DNA of 64,000 nucleotides from Udeniomyces pyricola (taxonomy: Eukaryota > Basidiomycota > Tremellomycetes > Cystofilobasidiales > Mrakiaceae): positions 186,001 through 250,000 of the forward strand of contig BCIK01000013.1 in assembly GCA_039545295.1 (NCBI GenBank), read 5' to 3'. Below the pieces are notes generated by a model, which searched no databases, was not told the DNA's origin, and saw nothing but the letters and a program-made list of their open reading frames with translations. Position numbers and translations under genes: made by a program. Shown here one piece after another: positions 13,640 through 26,808 of the stretch (the first letter of the stretch is position 1; each line of letters starts with the position of its first letter).

Positions 13640-15569
13640 GACGAAAACGTTATGAAGAGGCAGTGATTGATTGAACGGAACGGAAGTTTGGGTAAGCAAT
13701 TCCGCCGCATCGCCCGGCAAGGCCGAGAGAACGAGCGGTCAAGGTCGTATGGATGAGTTGTCCGCCGTAATTCAAAAGTCGGCGTGGGCAATACGCGGTA
13801 GAGGGATGTCCAGTAGGTCGGAAACCTTGCGGTGGCGTATTTTGGGACGGGCGATGGCAAGAGAATCTCTGCGAACGTGCGAACCTCAGCGGGAGAAGCA
13901 CGAGTGGAATACGCGGGTTTGAAGCTGATGCATCCGTGTCCTGGGTAAGAATGCCTCGTACAAGAACAGTTGTCCAACATGACTGCAAAATGCGTTCTGC
14001 CTTGACCTGAGGGCGAGTGAAGACGTACGGTATACATGGATGCAGACCACCGCGCCTATCAAACTGCGCATCGATTGGATTGGCGAGCATTGAGCATGCG
14101 TCAATCGTTAATTGTTTGGTATCGGTGTGGAGCGCAGGATCTGGATGTGCATGAATGGGAGCGTCGGACAAGAAGCCCGAAGCACACACCTTCATGCACT
14201 AGAGCATGACGGATTACATGTCACAATTCAGGAGGGCAAATTGACTCGTCATCGAGATATAGCGTCCGTCTGAGTTAGATGAACGGGGTACAAGCTCTGT
14301 GAAAAAAAAAAAGTCAGAGATAGCGTGTTGCTTCCTATCCAAGGCTGATAAAAGTTAGCGCAACATGCAGGCCGAGGCGCAAGCTCAAGCTTGTCCTTTG
14401 GGTTTCCATGTTATGAGGAGAAGCTTCCATGGTCAGCAAATCTGTTCAGATTCGATCCTGGGTTTTCACGGTTCGCATAGTGATAGGGTCTCATAGTTCG
14501 TTGGAAGTGAGCGAAGAGGAGAGCTCACTCCACGCTAGTCAGTACGATGGCACGAGAATTAGAGTATCTCTTCTTTTCTCTCTTGCGCAAAAAAGCCACG
14601 GGTGATGTCCCTCTTCCCTAGGCGACAATCCTCACTCCTCAGCACCACTCACGCATCCTCATCGTTTCCCGACGAGGAAGAAGCTTCTCACGACGCGCGC
14701 ATGACCGCGATCCGCTGATGACCGTATTTCTCAGACCCGGAGGCCACCGGTGAAGCTCTTGCTGGGCAAGATGAGGGGGAGGGGGGAACGGAAACACGAT
14801 GTCGAAAATCCCTATTGGATAGCGATATCACTCTGTAGCTTGGTCGAGTGAGAAGAGATGGCTCTGATAGATGCATGGACATTGATCGATCTGAAAGCAT
14901 GCTGAAGAGGAAGGTTCTGGTCGGAGGTGCAAAGGCAGACGGCGGGTAAGACGAAAGTTGGGCAAAGTAAGGGGGGGAGGGAGAAAGCACATGATGGATG
15001 GATGTAATTGAACATCGATATGGCACGCTGGGGGGATCGAGGAGGATTGGGTTTCTGCTGAGCGCACGACCACAGCACAGCCTGGCACAGCTTATTCTGG
15101 TTCGAGCTGTGAGACGGCTCGAGACAGCTCGAGATTCCGCCGCCTTACTCATGAGATCATGAGATATTCACCTCGGCCTTCGCCACGAATTTCTTTCCTA
15201 GCTAATCGATCTTTTCATCTCGATTTCAACTTGCTACGTCACATATCATGTTATTTTGCGCCAAATGTTTCCCAACAAACCAAGCAAAGTCAATGCTCAT
15301 CCTGTTTCGCACTCGAGTGGCCTAGACCAGGCTAAGACGACACTCGAGTATATAGCACGGCAAGAAAGGGCCGCCAGGCACCAAGGCTTTTCGAGTCTCT
15401 CTCAGCCTTGTCCAACGCTGACCAATGCTTGATCAATGCTTGACTGAGGCTTGCCTGACTCTTGTTCAGCCTTGTTGAGCCTCTATTGAGGGTCTTAAAC
15501 CTTGATGCCTGGCTGCCACTTCTTGCCATGTAGTATCAACACAAACGCAATCATAGTGTATATGCAACA
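13640..15569. other. 1.9-kb region without a supported gene
   Basis: It lies upstream of THI4 and downstream of the RING gene. Open frames exist on the minus strand (for example 15152-14688) but have no splice or family support. Short imperfect repeats built around CAATGCTTGA and CAGCCTTG occur at 15390-15490, and CTCGAG sites cluster at 15315-15350. Confidence 0.4.
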
Positions 15570-16937
15570 TCAGATTATGCGATCATTCTTGAACCGCTCG
15601 ACCGCCTCCTGCGCAAACCGGTTCCGATACGGTTGGACGATGCATGCTCGACAGTACGGACACTGATATGCCGTGATCGAGGCCAACCAAGAAGGGTTTG
15701 AGTTCACATGCCAAAGAGTTGGTGAGGAATGAGTTGTGAGCAGGGTTTTCTTTTCGTTGTTTGGTTTGAGAGGTGTACCGACACAGAATCAAATTGACGC
15801 ATTATTTCGAGTACTGGCCGCTTGGCCGCCCTGCCGAAATGGATTGCACTCACTTTGTTCATGTCTGGACGGTTTGATGATCGGAGTCGATCGATACAGA
15901 TCTTGCAGAGTGTATGACCGCATGAAAGGAGATAGGGGTCCGTACTGCGGGGTCAAAAAAGACAGGTCGATGGAGGTATCGATCAGATAAGTTGGTGATG
16001 ATCTGCTGCGATTCGAGATTGATAGATCTGTGACAATGGTTGGAATCTCATTGAGGATCGAGCGAGAGAGTATGGATCGCCAGAGGGAGTGGTTTCAGAA
16101 GCTCCGGTCGCTGCCAGATGGACGTACTATAGTTCATGGCAACTACAGATAAGCCAAGGAAAAAAAAGAGATCAATAAAGTCTGATGAAACGTGGCACTG
16201 TACGATAGCTAGCCAATGATTGCAAGTCATTGGCAGCCAGCAACACAACTAGGAGATTTAATCGCCATGAAGAAGCAGGAAGGGGATTAAAGTTTTCAAA
16301 CGAGGATTCACATGGGACATGTCATTTCCTGACACCGTTCGATGAACAACCCTACGTCTTCTGGATCCCAAACGACATCCTTCAACACCGGCTCCAAGAG
16401 ACGTTCCGATGCCCGGTCAGAATCCACCGGATTTCCAGAATGGTAATGGTGGAGATTCGGTGGAGGGACTTGCGGTGGATTGCAGAGGAGCTTCGACACA
16501 ATGGTTTCCTTTGCCCAACCGACCACGAGAGCTTCTCCCTCGGCGTTACGCCCCAACAGCTTGCCGTCTCGAAGCTTGACATCGTCAGGTGTGGCTGCAG
16601 TAGCGGTTGAAGGACTCTCAGTGGAACTGGCGCGATAGGCAGAAGGGTGAGGGTCGATGATGGGCAGGTCAGGGAAGGCTCGGAGATCGTCGGCGTCGTT
16701 GTGATCGGGTGCGTTAAGGATCAGAGTGGAAAAATTGAAGTTGAGATCGTTCTCGGGCGAAGAAGATTCGGTATCGAAGGCGTGAAAGAGGTTGAAGAAG
16801 CTAGTTGGGGGTATCGAGCGTGATGGTGTGGTTTGAGGAAGTGATGTGTCATCAGCAGTCAATGGCGTCGTCCGAGTCGTCGTCGACGGCCTTCGGCCCC
16901 AAGCGGATGGCCGATCGTGTGTTAGGGGAGAAGGCAT
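15570..16937 (-). CDS. RING-finger protein, probable E3 ubiquitin ligase
   Basis: Four exons, 16937-16312, 16142-16128, 15944-15854 and 15662-15570, join in phase to about 274 residues. The C-terminal 70 residues form a C3HC4-type RING: EMTCPICHELY, then TDPYLLSCGHTLCKICIDRL, then CPYCRACIVQPYRNRF. The second exon is only 15 nt and supplies the second zinc-binding Cys. The N-terminal 200 residues are Ser/Thr/Pro-rich, with an acidic middle, and resemble no domain I know. A RING at the extreme C-terminus suggests a small ubiquitin ligase or adaptor; the substrate is unknown. A TATATATGTATAT stretch about 125 bp upstream (near 17062-17074) may be its TATA element. Confidence 0.8.
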
Positions 16938-17589
16938 GATGATGCGTGTAGAGATCGGTGCGGATAGTCAGAGGACTGAGGATGAGGCAAGAGGAGAGTC
17001 AACCTTTCTGTCGGCTCGGTCAATCCGTCCAAGGAAAACGTAAGAGGCAGAATATGAGAAGTATATATGTATATGAGCTGGGATATGAGCGGTGTGCTCT
17101 GTCTCACGGGCTTCGCCCGTGATGGCGTCTTGTCATCGTCTCTGCTACGCTCAGACTCAATGTATCAGTATACCTCACCATCAACTAGGCAGATAGGCGA
17201 GAGAGGGGTGTTGTCATTTGCTAGATTGGCAGAAGGAAAGGATTTAGCCCACCCACCCGCCAGGCATTGCAAGAAAGGACGCGACGCCAACTGAGAGCGC
17301 AAGGCATCGTTTGGAACGAGTTGTATAGCAGAGACTTCATACTAAATATACAATAGAACATATTTGTCAGGATTATGGTTGGCAGGTCTCGTCAGACATC
17401 GCAGTCTGGAGGGCTTTGAGCTGCCCAAACAAGACTAACACGAGACAGAGGAAGGAAGGAAATGGAAATTTGATTAGCGGCGAGTCAATACACACATCTT
17501 AGATCTCTCTCTTGGCAAATATCTGAGCGAGGTCGAGTATCAAATCGATCCTCAGCGATAGAAGGACAACATACATTTATTCGCATAAA
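16938..17589. other. Intergenic region with a perfect hairpin
   Basis: This is the spacer between two tandem minus-strand genes. It contains a perfect 8-bp inverted repeat with a three-base loop (TCACGGGC TTC GCCCGTGA, 17104-17122) and AT-rich sequence around 17340-17360 that may belong to the 3' end of the upstream gene. No coding sequence was seen. Confidence 0.4.
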
Positions 17590-20500
17590 TCAATGTTCCG
17601 TTTCCGAGTCCAGCTCGTAAACGTCCTTACGCCGATGTTTTGTCTTTATTCGCTCACCTTCCCTCGCCCGACCACTGTCGTGTAGCTCAGCCACGATCGA
17701 TTCTTGACTCGAAAACCCCATCGTGTCCTTCTTTTTATTCACGTGCTTTCCTGTCGTTGTTGTCGCCCATTGGACGGCAGCCTCTGGACGCGTCGGCGAG
17801 AACCGACGCTTCTTGGCCGGAGACTCGACCGTCGATGTGGCGGGCGAGGACGAAGGCGGAAGATCGTCGTCGAGGGGTCGAGGTTTTTTATGCTTCTTTT
17901 TAGGGAGTTGATACGTTGAGCTCGAATGGAAAGGGGAGGAGATGGATGAGGAGGCCAAGGACGTAGGAGGTCTGAGGCTGGCAAGGGCAGGGTCAGTGGT
18001 GATGGTGGGGTGTCGGACCTTTGCGTTGAATGATGAGGGAGGAGATGATATAGGGGATGAAGATTGTGGAGGGGTACGGGCTCGACTTGAAGAGGGGGAA
18101 CGACCCGATGCGTTGGGAGAACTGTAGATTTTATGCTTGGAAGTCGTTGACGAGGACAACCGAGGCTTAGGTTTAGGCTTGGGTTTGGGTATGGGCCGAA
18201 CGGGTTGAGCGTCGAGGTGTTGGTGTTTCGAGAAAGATGTAGGTTGAGGTCGACCGAGTGCTTTCCCGTTTGTAGAAGGTTGCGTTGGTTCGCGCTTGCG
18301 AGTTGAAGGGACGACTGCCTTCTCAGACTCCTCCTCGCTATGCATGTCATGGTCAAACCCGTCTGTATCGCTGGGGAAGCAAGTTCGACCGTACTCTCTG
18401 CTGTCCTGCATCATGCGGAAAGCCTCCTGTGCCGCGCCTTTGGTCTTACCTTGGCGTTCGAGGTCTTCCGTCATCAACAAGACGATGAGCTCAGGAAGGA
18501 CGACGTAGTCCACGAATTGATTAGGTGAGAACGGGTCGGAAACGGCTCGAGTGATGGTTGGGTTATGACCGCCAAGGAAGATGGAGCGGAGAATTTGGGT
18601 GCCCAGAAGTTGGCCTATTTCGCCGTAGCTAGGGAGACAAGTGCAGCAAGAATCAAGGATCCATGACGGACGGATAAGCACAAAGAAACAGGAGTATTGT
18701 TTGAATACAATTGCATAGGAGGCGACTGACTAGCCTGGAAAGAACTTGTCGAGGAGATGCACGGCATGGATCAACTTGAGATCGGCTGTGACCGCGAGCA
18801 TGTCGGCATTCTCCATGGCGAAATTCCAAAAGAGGGAATGCTCCTTGTTTCGAATCTTCCGTTTGAGAGCGTCCACTATCGCCGATCGTTTTGCTCTCGA
18901 CTCAAATTCATCCCAATCGATTTCGATAGGCCATCCCTTTTCTCGTGCTTTTGGAATATAGATCGTTTCGGCTCGATGAATCGAGCAGACGTCGCTCGAC
19001 TTGGTGGTAGCGCAGAACCGGGCTTTGGAGTTGTAAGTCGACGGAGCTGGGCGAGAGATGCGACGAAGGTTTTCCAGGGCTTGGATCAGACGCGCACTGG
19101 GCTCTTCAGGAAGGGGCTCGGAGCAATAAGGGCATAGGGATTTGGGATCAGGGTGAGGGGCTGCCGAAGTGCAATGACTTCATCAGTAAGACTGCCAACT
19201 CGATTTCTAGCAGGTAAGTGTAGGGATGAGACACTCGCAGCAAATCAACTCACCAGTCATCTGGGTCATCTCGAACGACAGGTCATCAATGCTCGACTCG
19301 CTCACTCCACGGCTCATCCGCTTTTGTAATCCTGGATCTGCCGTTTTCAAGATACCATTCAAGGTCTCGTCCAACTGATCCAGCAAGTTTTGCTTCTTTT
19401 GCGGGGCATGTAACCCAGCTCCCGTCGTCAAATCCTCTACCTCCAGTTCGTCCTCGCTGTACACCGGGCGACTCTCAGGCTCGGGACTCAAAGAGAGCTC
19501 AAGATCCAACCTGTTATCGCCAGTCTCAAACACCGGCTTCATCCTGGCTCGATCGAGAGCTGATCGATCGACTTCAGACTTGAATTCGTGACCGCCAATG
19601 ATGATGGATTGCACGTTAGGTTTGGGTGCAGGTTCGGGTTCAGGGGAGGCAGACTCAGACTCGAGAATCCGGCCCCGGTGGACGGCGACGCGCTTTTCCT
19701 TCGGTCCCGAGCCGAGAGAGGACGAGGACGACGCATTGACAGATGTCCGTGAAGACGATGTCGAGGCGTAGGCAGATTCGAGTGAGGTTGGTACGGCTTC
19801 GCGAGCGGGCAGCTTAGACGAGGATTCGAGCAAACTGTTGCCTGAGCGTTGGAGGGATGAATTTGAGGGTTTATCGAAGCTCGAGTCTTTAGAGTTAGAA
19901 ATGGTCGTGATAGATGAAGAGGAGGAGGATGAACTGCTCGCATTGATGGACCCCGGGTACAGGTTTGGGCGTTGCATCATACGGGGCTTCGGAGCAGTCC
20001 GAGGCTTAGGGACAGGTGATATCGAGCTGGAGGACGGCGGCGAAGCCACCAGAGGCTTTGGCACGGATCCAGAGGGCAGAGAGGCTTTGAGACCATCGAA
20101 TTTTTGCGTCTGAGGTTGGTGGTGAAGAGTACGGTCTGGAGGAAGTTCTGAGATTGACGCAGGTGATTTAAAGGGTTTGAGATGGAGCTGTGTGGACCGA
20201 GAAGGGGGTGGTCGATTCGGTTGAGCCGGATAGGAAGTAGGCTGGGGCTTAAAGGAGGAGCTTGCCGCAGTACGGGCAGCGGAAGTCGACGAAGAACTGG
20301 TTTTGTTTGACGGAGCTGGGACATTCGTTAAGCCTTGCTCGGCATTGACCTGCGACTTCTTCCTAAAGTTTGGAAGTGGTGCATCCAGGTTCGGTTGCGG
20401 TGCAAAAGAGGAAGGTGATGCATCATCGAGATCGATAACGACCGGTCGAGATCTGTGTCTATCGTCGTACTTGCTCCCAGTCGCCTTATGTTTGGGGTCT

Positions 20501-20820
20501 TCCCAGGCCGCACGCTGACCCTCCTCATCGTGGTAAATGGTGAACACTTTCCCGTTGTCGAGATCACCGTCGTTGTTATCGTCGGACGACGTAGTTCTCG
20601 GCTGTTTCCGTTTGCTACTAGAGCTGACTTTCCCTTGACGACGTAAAGCTGAGTGAGTGTCTGACCCAAGCTGAGATTTGAGATCGTCATGGGTATGATG
20701 ACCTGTGTGCGATCTGGAGGGTTGCTTGCTCTTCTGAGGGCCAGGATCTCGCCGCTCGGGCTGGCTCGACGAAGACGGCGGGGGAGAGGAATGGCGAACG
20801 CCGAGCTTGTAGATTTCCAT
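17590..20820 (-). CDS. RTC4-like domain protein with long disordered arms
   Basis: Three exons, 20820-19254, 19160-18731 and 18628-17590, give about 1,011 residues. The middle exon and the start of the third encode an RTC4-type domain: a CPYC motif, a long amphipathic region, FCATTKSSDVCSIHRAETIY, then WPIEIDWDEFESRAKR and FFPGYYGEIGQLLGTQIL. In yeast the namesake (restriction of telomere capping 4) is linked genetically to telomere capping; its biochemical role is poorly known. Both flanks are low complexity: about 520 N-terminal residues rich in Ser, Pro and Lys with acidic patches, and a C-terminal tail with basic clusters (PAKKRRFSP, PKKKHKKPRP) that look like nuclear localisation signals. 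A short KPKPKPKP run lies near 18170. The start MEIYKLG is the best of several in-frame methionines. Confidence 0.8.
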
Positions 20821-21373
20821 CGTCGGTCGACTGGATATGCGCGAGAGGGTGGCGATATGAGCGAATGTAACGCGAGTAGGAGAGATCCAAAGTGCAGGTG
20901 GTGTAGAGAAGGGGGACGAGGGGGAAGCGAGAAGCAACGAACGTGAGACAACACGCGACGAGGAAGGTCTGTCGGAGGGTATTGGACCGTCGAGGGACGC
21001 GTCACAAGCTCACAAGACGAGATGGTCAAGCCATGATCATGACACGCACCAAGGATTCGCCTGCCATGTTGTATAAATGATAAGATCGTCTAAATAGGGT
21101 TTTTTGATATTATTTTTGTTTCTATTTTATTTGTTCTTATATATTTTTTGCTTTTTCTCGTCATCTGTTTCGAGTGATCCCCTCAAAGTCCACGCCTGAA
21201 ACGATATTCTATCAACCAGCCGCAAAGAATCGTTTGGATCTCCATGCTGTGTCGATCATGAATGACGGCACACCTCGGATCGGATATCACATCGTCCCCA
21301 AATTGGTCTGTACTCCAGGACCATCCAATATGCTCTGGCCTCCGTAAAGTTCATCACTTGCCTATGACTACAA
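20821..21373. other. Intergenic spacer, AT-rich
   Basis: This is 550 bp between the RTC4-domain gene start and the MID1 3' end, both on the minus strand. The part from 21070 to 21160 is T-rich. No gene or clear motif was seen. Confidence 0.4.
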
Positions 21374-23379
21374 CTAAGTGATGAGGCCCTCCCTGAGATT
21401 GCACCAAACCTTGCCGTACTCATCGTACGCCCTCGCCCCTACGCCTGGCCTAACGTCGCTTCTCGTATCAACGACCTCCCCTTGACCGTTTTTCTTCCTC
21501 CCAGCCTTCTCAGCCTTGTCTTCATCCGTGATCCACTTGCCGTTTCCATCGACCGCTTTGGCCAGATGGACGCCGTAACTAGCCCGAGCGGTCCCAAGGC
21601 CGGAACTTCCACCGGTCGTCCTAGGGCATTGAAACCCGAGGAAGACGGGGCAAATCCGATCGACTTCGTGGCAAGATTCGAGGCAGGGAAGGAGTTCGGT
21701 ATAGGAGAATGAGGGTACGGACGCGTTGGCGAAGCGTGGGGTTGAAGGAGTTCGGGCGAGGAGAGCAGGATCAGAGTCAAGTTGGTTAAAGGTACTGGAC
21801 GTCGAGTTTTCACCGCACTAGATAATGAGTTCATGAAATGTCCGATTAGATCAGATGTCGATATATATATGTATATGCAAAGAAGCCATCCGAACGCAAT
21901 ATAATGGTAGATTGATGACTCACTCTAGGAATCAGGGTCATACAAAGCCAATCTCGATAGGCGGTATAACACTCTTCACAAGTACTGATGGGACTGTAGT
22001 TGTCTCTTCCGCAGGCATAAGTCGAGAGAGTCAGGGCAAATGACTGCAGAAACTCGGTCAGGGTATCCTCGAGCGTCGTTGCAAGCGTAGTAACCGTGTC
22101 GTTCGACCCTTCGGCTGGAGGATCGAGGGCGGCTGCGTAGGAGATGGTCGGGCAAATCGAGAGCGAATGGACGAGAGGGCATGGAAAGTCGGCTGGTGCG
22201 AAGGCATCGAATGAATGTCATCAATATCACAACGCTGACGCCCAGTTGCACCAGGCTGAACGTTTCGAGCCAGGACTCAGCTCACCTTGCTTCATGACAA
22301 ACATCTGAGGCCCACTGATGACACCCCCACCGGCCACTCCTGATTCTTCTCCACTATCCTGTACGATCCACGCCGTGTAGTTGCCCCCCGATTCAAGTTC
22401 GCCACCACGGCCAACAACCATCTCTCTCCAACCAAGGCCATCGGGAGCTAAGTTGACCGTCCCATTGACAGTGACATTCTTGAGACCCGTCGCGTTCCAA
22501 CTCTTTCGAACGGCACATTGGGAATGTGAGAGCCGGGTGGAAGAGGCGTTGTACGCGTCCGAGGGGATGAGGTAGAGTGTATGGGCGGGGACATTCAAAG
22601 GTGGATCAGGGTTGAATTCTGGTGGCGGTAGAGTATAGTTTGGGTAAGTTTGAGCGGCGGGGGAGTCAGGGGGTGACGCGAAAGGAGGGGTAAAGAGAAG
22701 AAAGTTGGTCGCAGTCGTGTCGCCGAGAACTGGGAGAGATGGCGAAACAAGGTGCACGAAAGCTTTGAGAAGGGCGTGGATCACAAAAGAACACAGTTGT
22801 ATCAGTGTCATATCTAGGTGAGATCTTGAATACCAAATTACCACAGCGTCCACAAAAAGTGACGCGTTCGATATTTCGAAGCGGATGTCGAGTACCAGAA
22901 GGGGACGCGAGGGATGACTGACCATTTGCACTCAACCCAATTTCCACTTCACCTATTTCCTCCTCGCTCTGAGTCCAAATGGCTACTCTCAGATGTCCAT
23001 CACCGCTCCCAACAAATCCAGTCCAATTAGCATACCCCTCGTCCCATGGACGCCACCAAACACCCAAGGCGGCATCGCTCTTCCATTCATCGGTCTTGTC
23101 CTTTTGCAGCTCGAGATCCGACCCGGAAGGAACAGCCACGTCGGAAGAGTTGGAGATGAAGATGCTAGGAAGCTGAGATGAGTTGCTTATCGAGCAGAGC
23201 GATAACGAGAGGTAGAGTTCTATAGGGTCGGTGGGAGCCGGGAAGGAGAGGAGAAGGGGGGTTGTCGTTGAGGTGGAAAGGTTGTGCGTTGAAAGAGATG
23301 GGAGGGAGAGGGATGCGATGTTGGACTGGGCAAGAGTAGATTGTGCGATACATAAAACAAGGGCGATGCAAACAAACAT
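21374..23379 (-). CDS. MID1: MID1-type stretch-activated calcium channel regulatory subunit
   Basis: It is the secreted or membrane-anchored partner of the Cch1 calcium channel, needed for calcium entry during mating and stress in yeasts. Four exons (23379-22923, 22729-22286, 22192-21924, 21817-21374) give about 537 residues. The N-terminus MFVCIALVLCIAQSTLAQS is a signal peptide. The body is Ser/Asn-rich with many N-glycosylation sequons (NWT, NYT, NVT, NGT). The conserved cysteine-rich C-terminus is clear: STYACGRDNYSPISTCEECY, YRDWLCMTLIPRC, and YTELLPCLESCHEVDRICP followed by FLGFQCP and SYG. The C-terminal join uses the donor at 21923 rather than an earlier GT, since only this keeps the IPRC motif in phase. 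An in-frame ATG at 23529 would add 50 residues before the signal peptide and is less likely. Confidence 0.9.
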
Positions 23380-24073
23380 GGATTGAGAGAAAGAAAACAA
23401 GAGTGGGTGAGGTGAAGAGGATTGAGTCGTGCGTTGGGAGGCTAGGGAAGGAAGCCGAATCGATCGACGAGTGATTTCGGGAGGCCGAGGAGGTTGTCGG
23501 GGCGAACATATTGAGGCTCTCGATGTCATGACGGCCGGATGATACGTAATCGGGAGGGTGTCTGTAGGTGTGAGTAGTAGAAGAGCCAGTGATGGGTGAT
23601 GATGACGAAGGAAAAGGGAAGTTGAATCTCAAGGCTGACTCGCAGTTGGATCGACCTGACGTTGCCTAACGACCACCGACGAGACCCAAGCTTTCCGCAG
23701 TCGTAGTAGCGCATGGCATTTCAATCACTCGATCAGAGATCATCGATCATCCAAGGTAATCGATCAGATATCAGATGTCATAGCACCAACATTGAGTCGG
23801 TCACCCAACTTTCTGATTCCTTCGCTTGATACACCGGACAGTCTTTAATTCTTCTGCTACACAGGTACTGAGACGATCGCGTATAAAGGGAGGGCATACA
23901 TGGGGGACAATAGCCACCTGCCGTAGGCAACATGCAAGGATACAAAATCGAGACAACGGCTTTAAACACGTAGAACAAGAATCGACAACCGTCTACGACA
24001 GATTGAATACTAGAATACAGATACGGAAAGCTCCAACCAATCTTTAGCCCGTTTCCACCCAGAACGAACAAAT

Positions 24074-26033
24074 TTACTCGTCCTTCTCCTCGGCTTCTTT
24101 CTCCGCCTTCTTCTTAGCCCGACGCTGCATGAGCGCAATAAACAGACTCGTCGTAATGATAGACAGAACAATCCAGGCAATGAGAACTCCAGCATTTCGG
24201 CCAAGTCGGTTCTTGGTCCGGAAGATGATGGTTCGGGCGGCATCGGCCAAGTTCCAGAAGGGCAGAGCATACCCAATCCGGTAGATGACATTCTCCGAGA
24301 GTGGAATGGGAAGGAAAACCTCGGCTACGTTGATGATAATCCAGCAGACGAGAACGTACGGCATCCCTGGCGGACCGACGAGAGTGATGAGAGATTCGGT
24401 GGCCAAACCCAATGCGAGCATGCCCAAATAGACGAACATCCACCACAAAACAAAGCCGGCTCCAAACGTGTACTACCAAGTCGGTAGAGAGAGGGAGAAC
24501 ACAGTGCGTGAGTTGACGAAAGAACGCCGATCTCAAGCGTGATGATCGAAGTCCAACGAACCTTGGCTCCAAAGGGAACTTTGAAAGGCAGATTGACCAT
24601 GGCGTAGAAGCAAGAGATGAAGAAGTACGAGATGCAGGGTACAATGAGTCGCACCGCGATGAGTGACTTGGTGGTCAGGTAAGGCTCGAGAGGGGCCCGG
24701 GCACCGGCACCGGCCATTGTTTGGATAAACGACAGGATTAGGAGGTAGACGAGTCCGATAAGAGTGATGGCAATCATGACTGTAGGAGAGAGTAACGTTT
24801 CCAATGGTGAGTATAGCTGAGAGATCAAATGGGTGCCAGGTCATCGAAATGACGAATCAAATGTCTCGAGTCAAATGTCCAGCAAACCGACGAACCAGGC
24901 GTGCTGTACGGGCGAAGGTCATTTTGGGTGTAAAAGTACGCTCTCGAGATTGTTGAGGGAGCTTGCGCGAGAAGCGTCATGGCCGTCTGGTTCGCCGAGT
25001 TCGCAGAGAGGTAGTTGGCCGCCGAGTCGGCTGAGGCAGTCGTCATGGCTGTGACGTGAAGATAATCACACGGCCGTTAGCATCTCTGCCAAACCAGTGA
25101 TCAGGATTGTCTAGACAGAAATCACATACCGCCTTCCAAGACGCTCGAAATTTGAGGCTGGATGACGAAGACGAAAGCATCGTGATTGCGGCCGGTGTTG
25201 GTGTAAAGAGTTGTAGCCGAGGTTGAATTGTATGAAGCGTTGCCTATTTGCCTCGCATTTAGCAGGTTGGCCTCGGCTCCCGAGTTGACTAAGTACAATG
25301 AGCAGGCGAATGTGTGTTAGGTGTTGGGAACGGGTACATACTTGTCCAACTGATCGACATCACCGACAACGGAGAGTGAATCACAACGTCACGCACCCAC
25401 GAGAGCGATCCAAGCCTCCTCTTCGACAATTCTATGGGCGATCTCGGCCTGTTGGTCGCCGCCAAAGTCATTGCCTGTGAAATAAGATCGGTCGACAACT
25501 TCCCAGCCAAGATGAGGGACGGGTCCCGCTAGCGACTGTTGAGCGGCCGTTTGGAGGGCGGAGGCTAGAAGCGAGTCGGATGAATCCAAGTTGACAATCC
25601 AAGCTTTGAGCCTGGGCGAGGCTTCATCCTCCTTCCATAGCGAGCCCCTGTACGAGTCAAGGAGAGACACCAGTGGCAAGTATGGTCATTTTCGGTTCGT
25701 GTCAATCAGTGACATGCGAGCGGATGCGTCCAGAGCAGGTTGAATCGGATCGGATACGGCCAAATGCGCACCAATACCAAGGCAGTGCAGCCCAAAGCAG
25801 CAAGATCGTTAGTATGCAGCTCAAAGCCATGGTCTTGAGGTATTTCTGTATATAGACAAGAAAAGAGATTGGTGTTGGCTTGCAGGAGTCGTGTTGGCTA
25901 GATAGAATCCGGTCAAACCTCGCACACATACCTTTCGAAGGGGGCGGATATGTTCATTGTTCGACAAGAAGGACTGAGAGAATTTTGGAGGTTCACCCTT
26001 GAAAGTCGTCTCGGTCAACAAAAACCGCGACAT
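24074..26033 (-). CDS. SNG1/DUF3533-family multispanning membrane protein
   Basis: Seven exons (26033-25932, 25845-25772, 25647-25397, 25288-25130, 25048-24896, 24779-24562, 24472-24074) give about 451 residues. One hydrophobic segment near the N-terminus (MALSCILTILLLWAALPWYW) is followed by a large non-cytoplasmic region with NAS/NST/NQT sequons. Five or six C-terminal membrane helices follow, ending FRTKNRLGRNAGVLIAWIVL and a charged KKKAEKEAEEKDE tail. The order and the 'YALPFWNLADAARTIIF' motif match the fungal SNG1 (nitrosoguanidine resistance) and DUF3533 family, related to bacterial YhgE/Pip. Family members are linked to drug resistance and plasma-membrane lipid asymmetry; the substrate is unknown. 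The gene is head to head with the SRPBCC gene at 26809. Confidence 0.85.
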
Positions 26034-26808
26034 GTTTAGTACTTGTGGTCAAAGCTGAGATACAAAGGTCACATCGGCCCATTGACGATGAAGTGGAGGA
26101 GGACAATTCACGTGAAGGGTGCTTGAATCGGACGACATGATGGCTACTGATCGGTGTAAGGTTCCTATCGAAGCGGGAGCGAGTGAGATGCTTGGGTGCT
26201 GCGGGTCTCTGGTGGTGTTGGTGGTGGTGGTCAGGGGATGATGAGACGCAGAGTACTACGAAAGGCATGATGATATGTACGCTAGGCGCCGGAAAAGGGA
26301 GACGTATCCGAGGAGGCGTGAGATGCTCGAGGGGCCTGGATCGGCGGGCAGCGTGCGAGAATGAAAGGAGGTGCACAAGAAGGACCGGCCGCAACGAGAG
26401 TACGTCATCGATCTGGATGGAAAACTCCTTCCTGCAGCGACATTTATATATCATAAGCGGCCATACATGATCGATAGTCCGGTTGACCAGCGGCATTCCT
26501 GAGGAAAAATCTGTTTTCCATCTTGCGATTTGTCAGCAGACCAATCAGATATCTCATTATATACGGAGCCTGCATCGAACTGCATGGTCATACATAAACA
26601 TCACTGACAGACCGACAGATCGGATATAAAGAAGGACAAAAAACAATATGATGATAGGCCGAGGTCACAAGGTCTCCTAACCATCTCTCCGACCCAACTT
26701 TCCAACCAGAGGGAATGCAACTCTCCAACTTTCTCACCTTTCCGCTTCCATCCCTCAACCCGTCTAGCTATTCTCCTCTACCCTAACCGACGTATATCAC
26801 TCATCACC
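26034..26808. promoter_or_regulatory. Divergent upstream region, SNG1-like gene and SRPBCC gene
   Basis: This is 775 bp between two start codons. A TATA-like ATATAAAG (about 26624-26631) lies about 180 bp before the plus-strand start, followed by a CT-rich leader (26690-26800), a common arrangement here. A GGTGGTGGTGG run lies at 26213-26233. No coding sequence is supported. Confidence 0.4.

Noticed and set aside
14688..15152. 155-codon minus frame between THI4 and the RING gene
   Set aside because: Low-complexity composition, no family resemblance, and no splice partners.
15332..15529. Short repeats around CAATGCTTGA as a CRISPR-like array
   Set aside because: Units are irregular in length and spacing, and the genome is eukaryotic.
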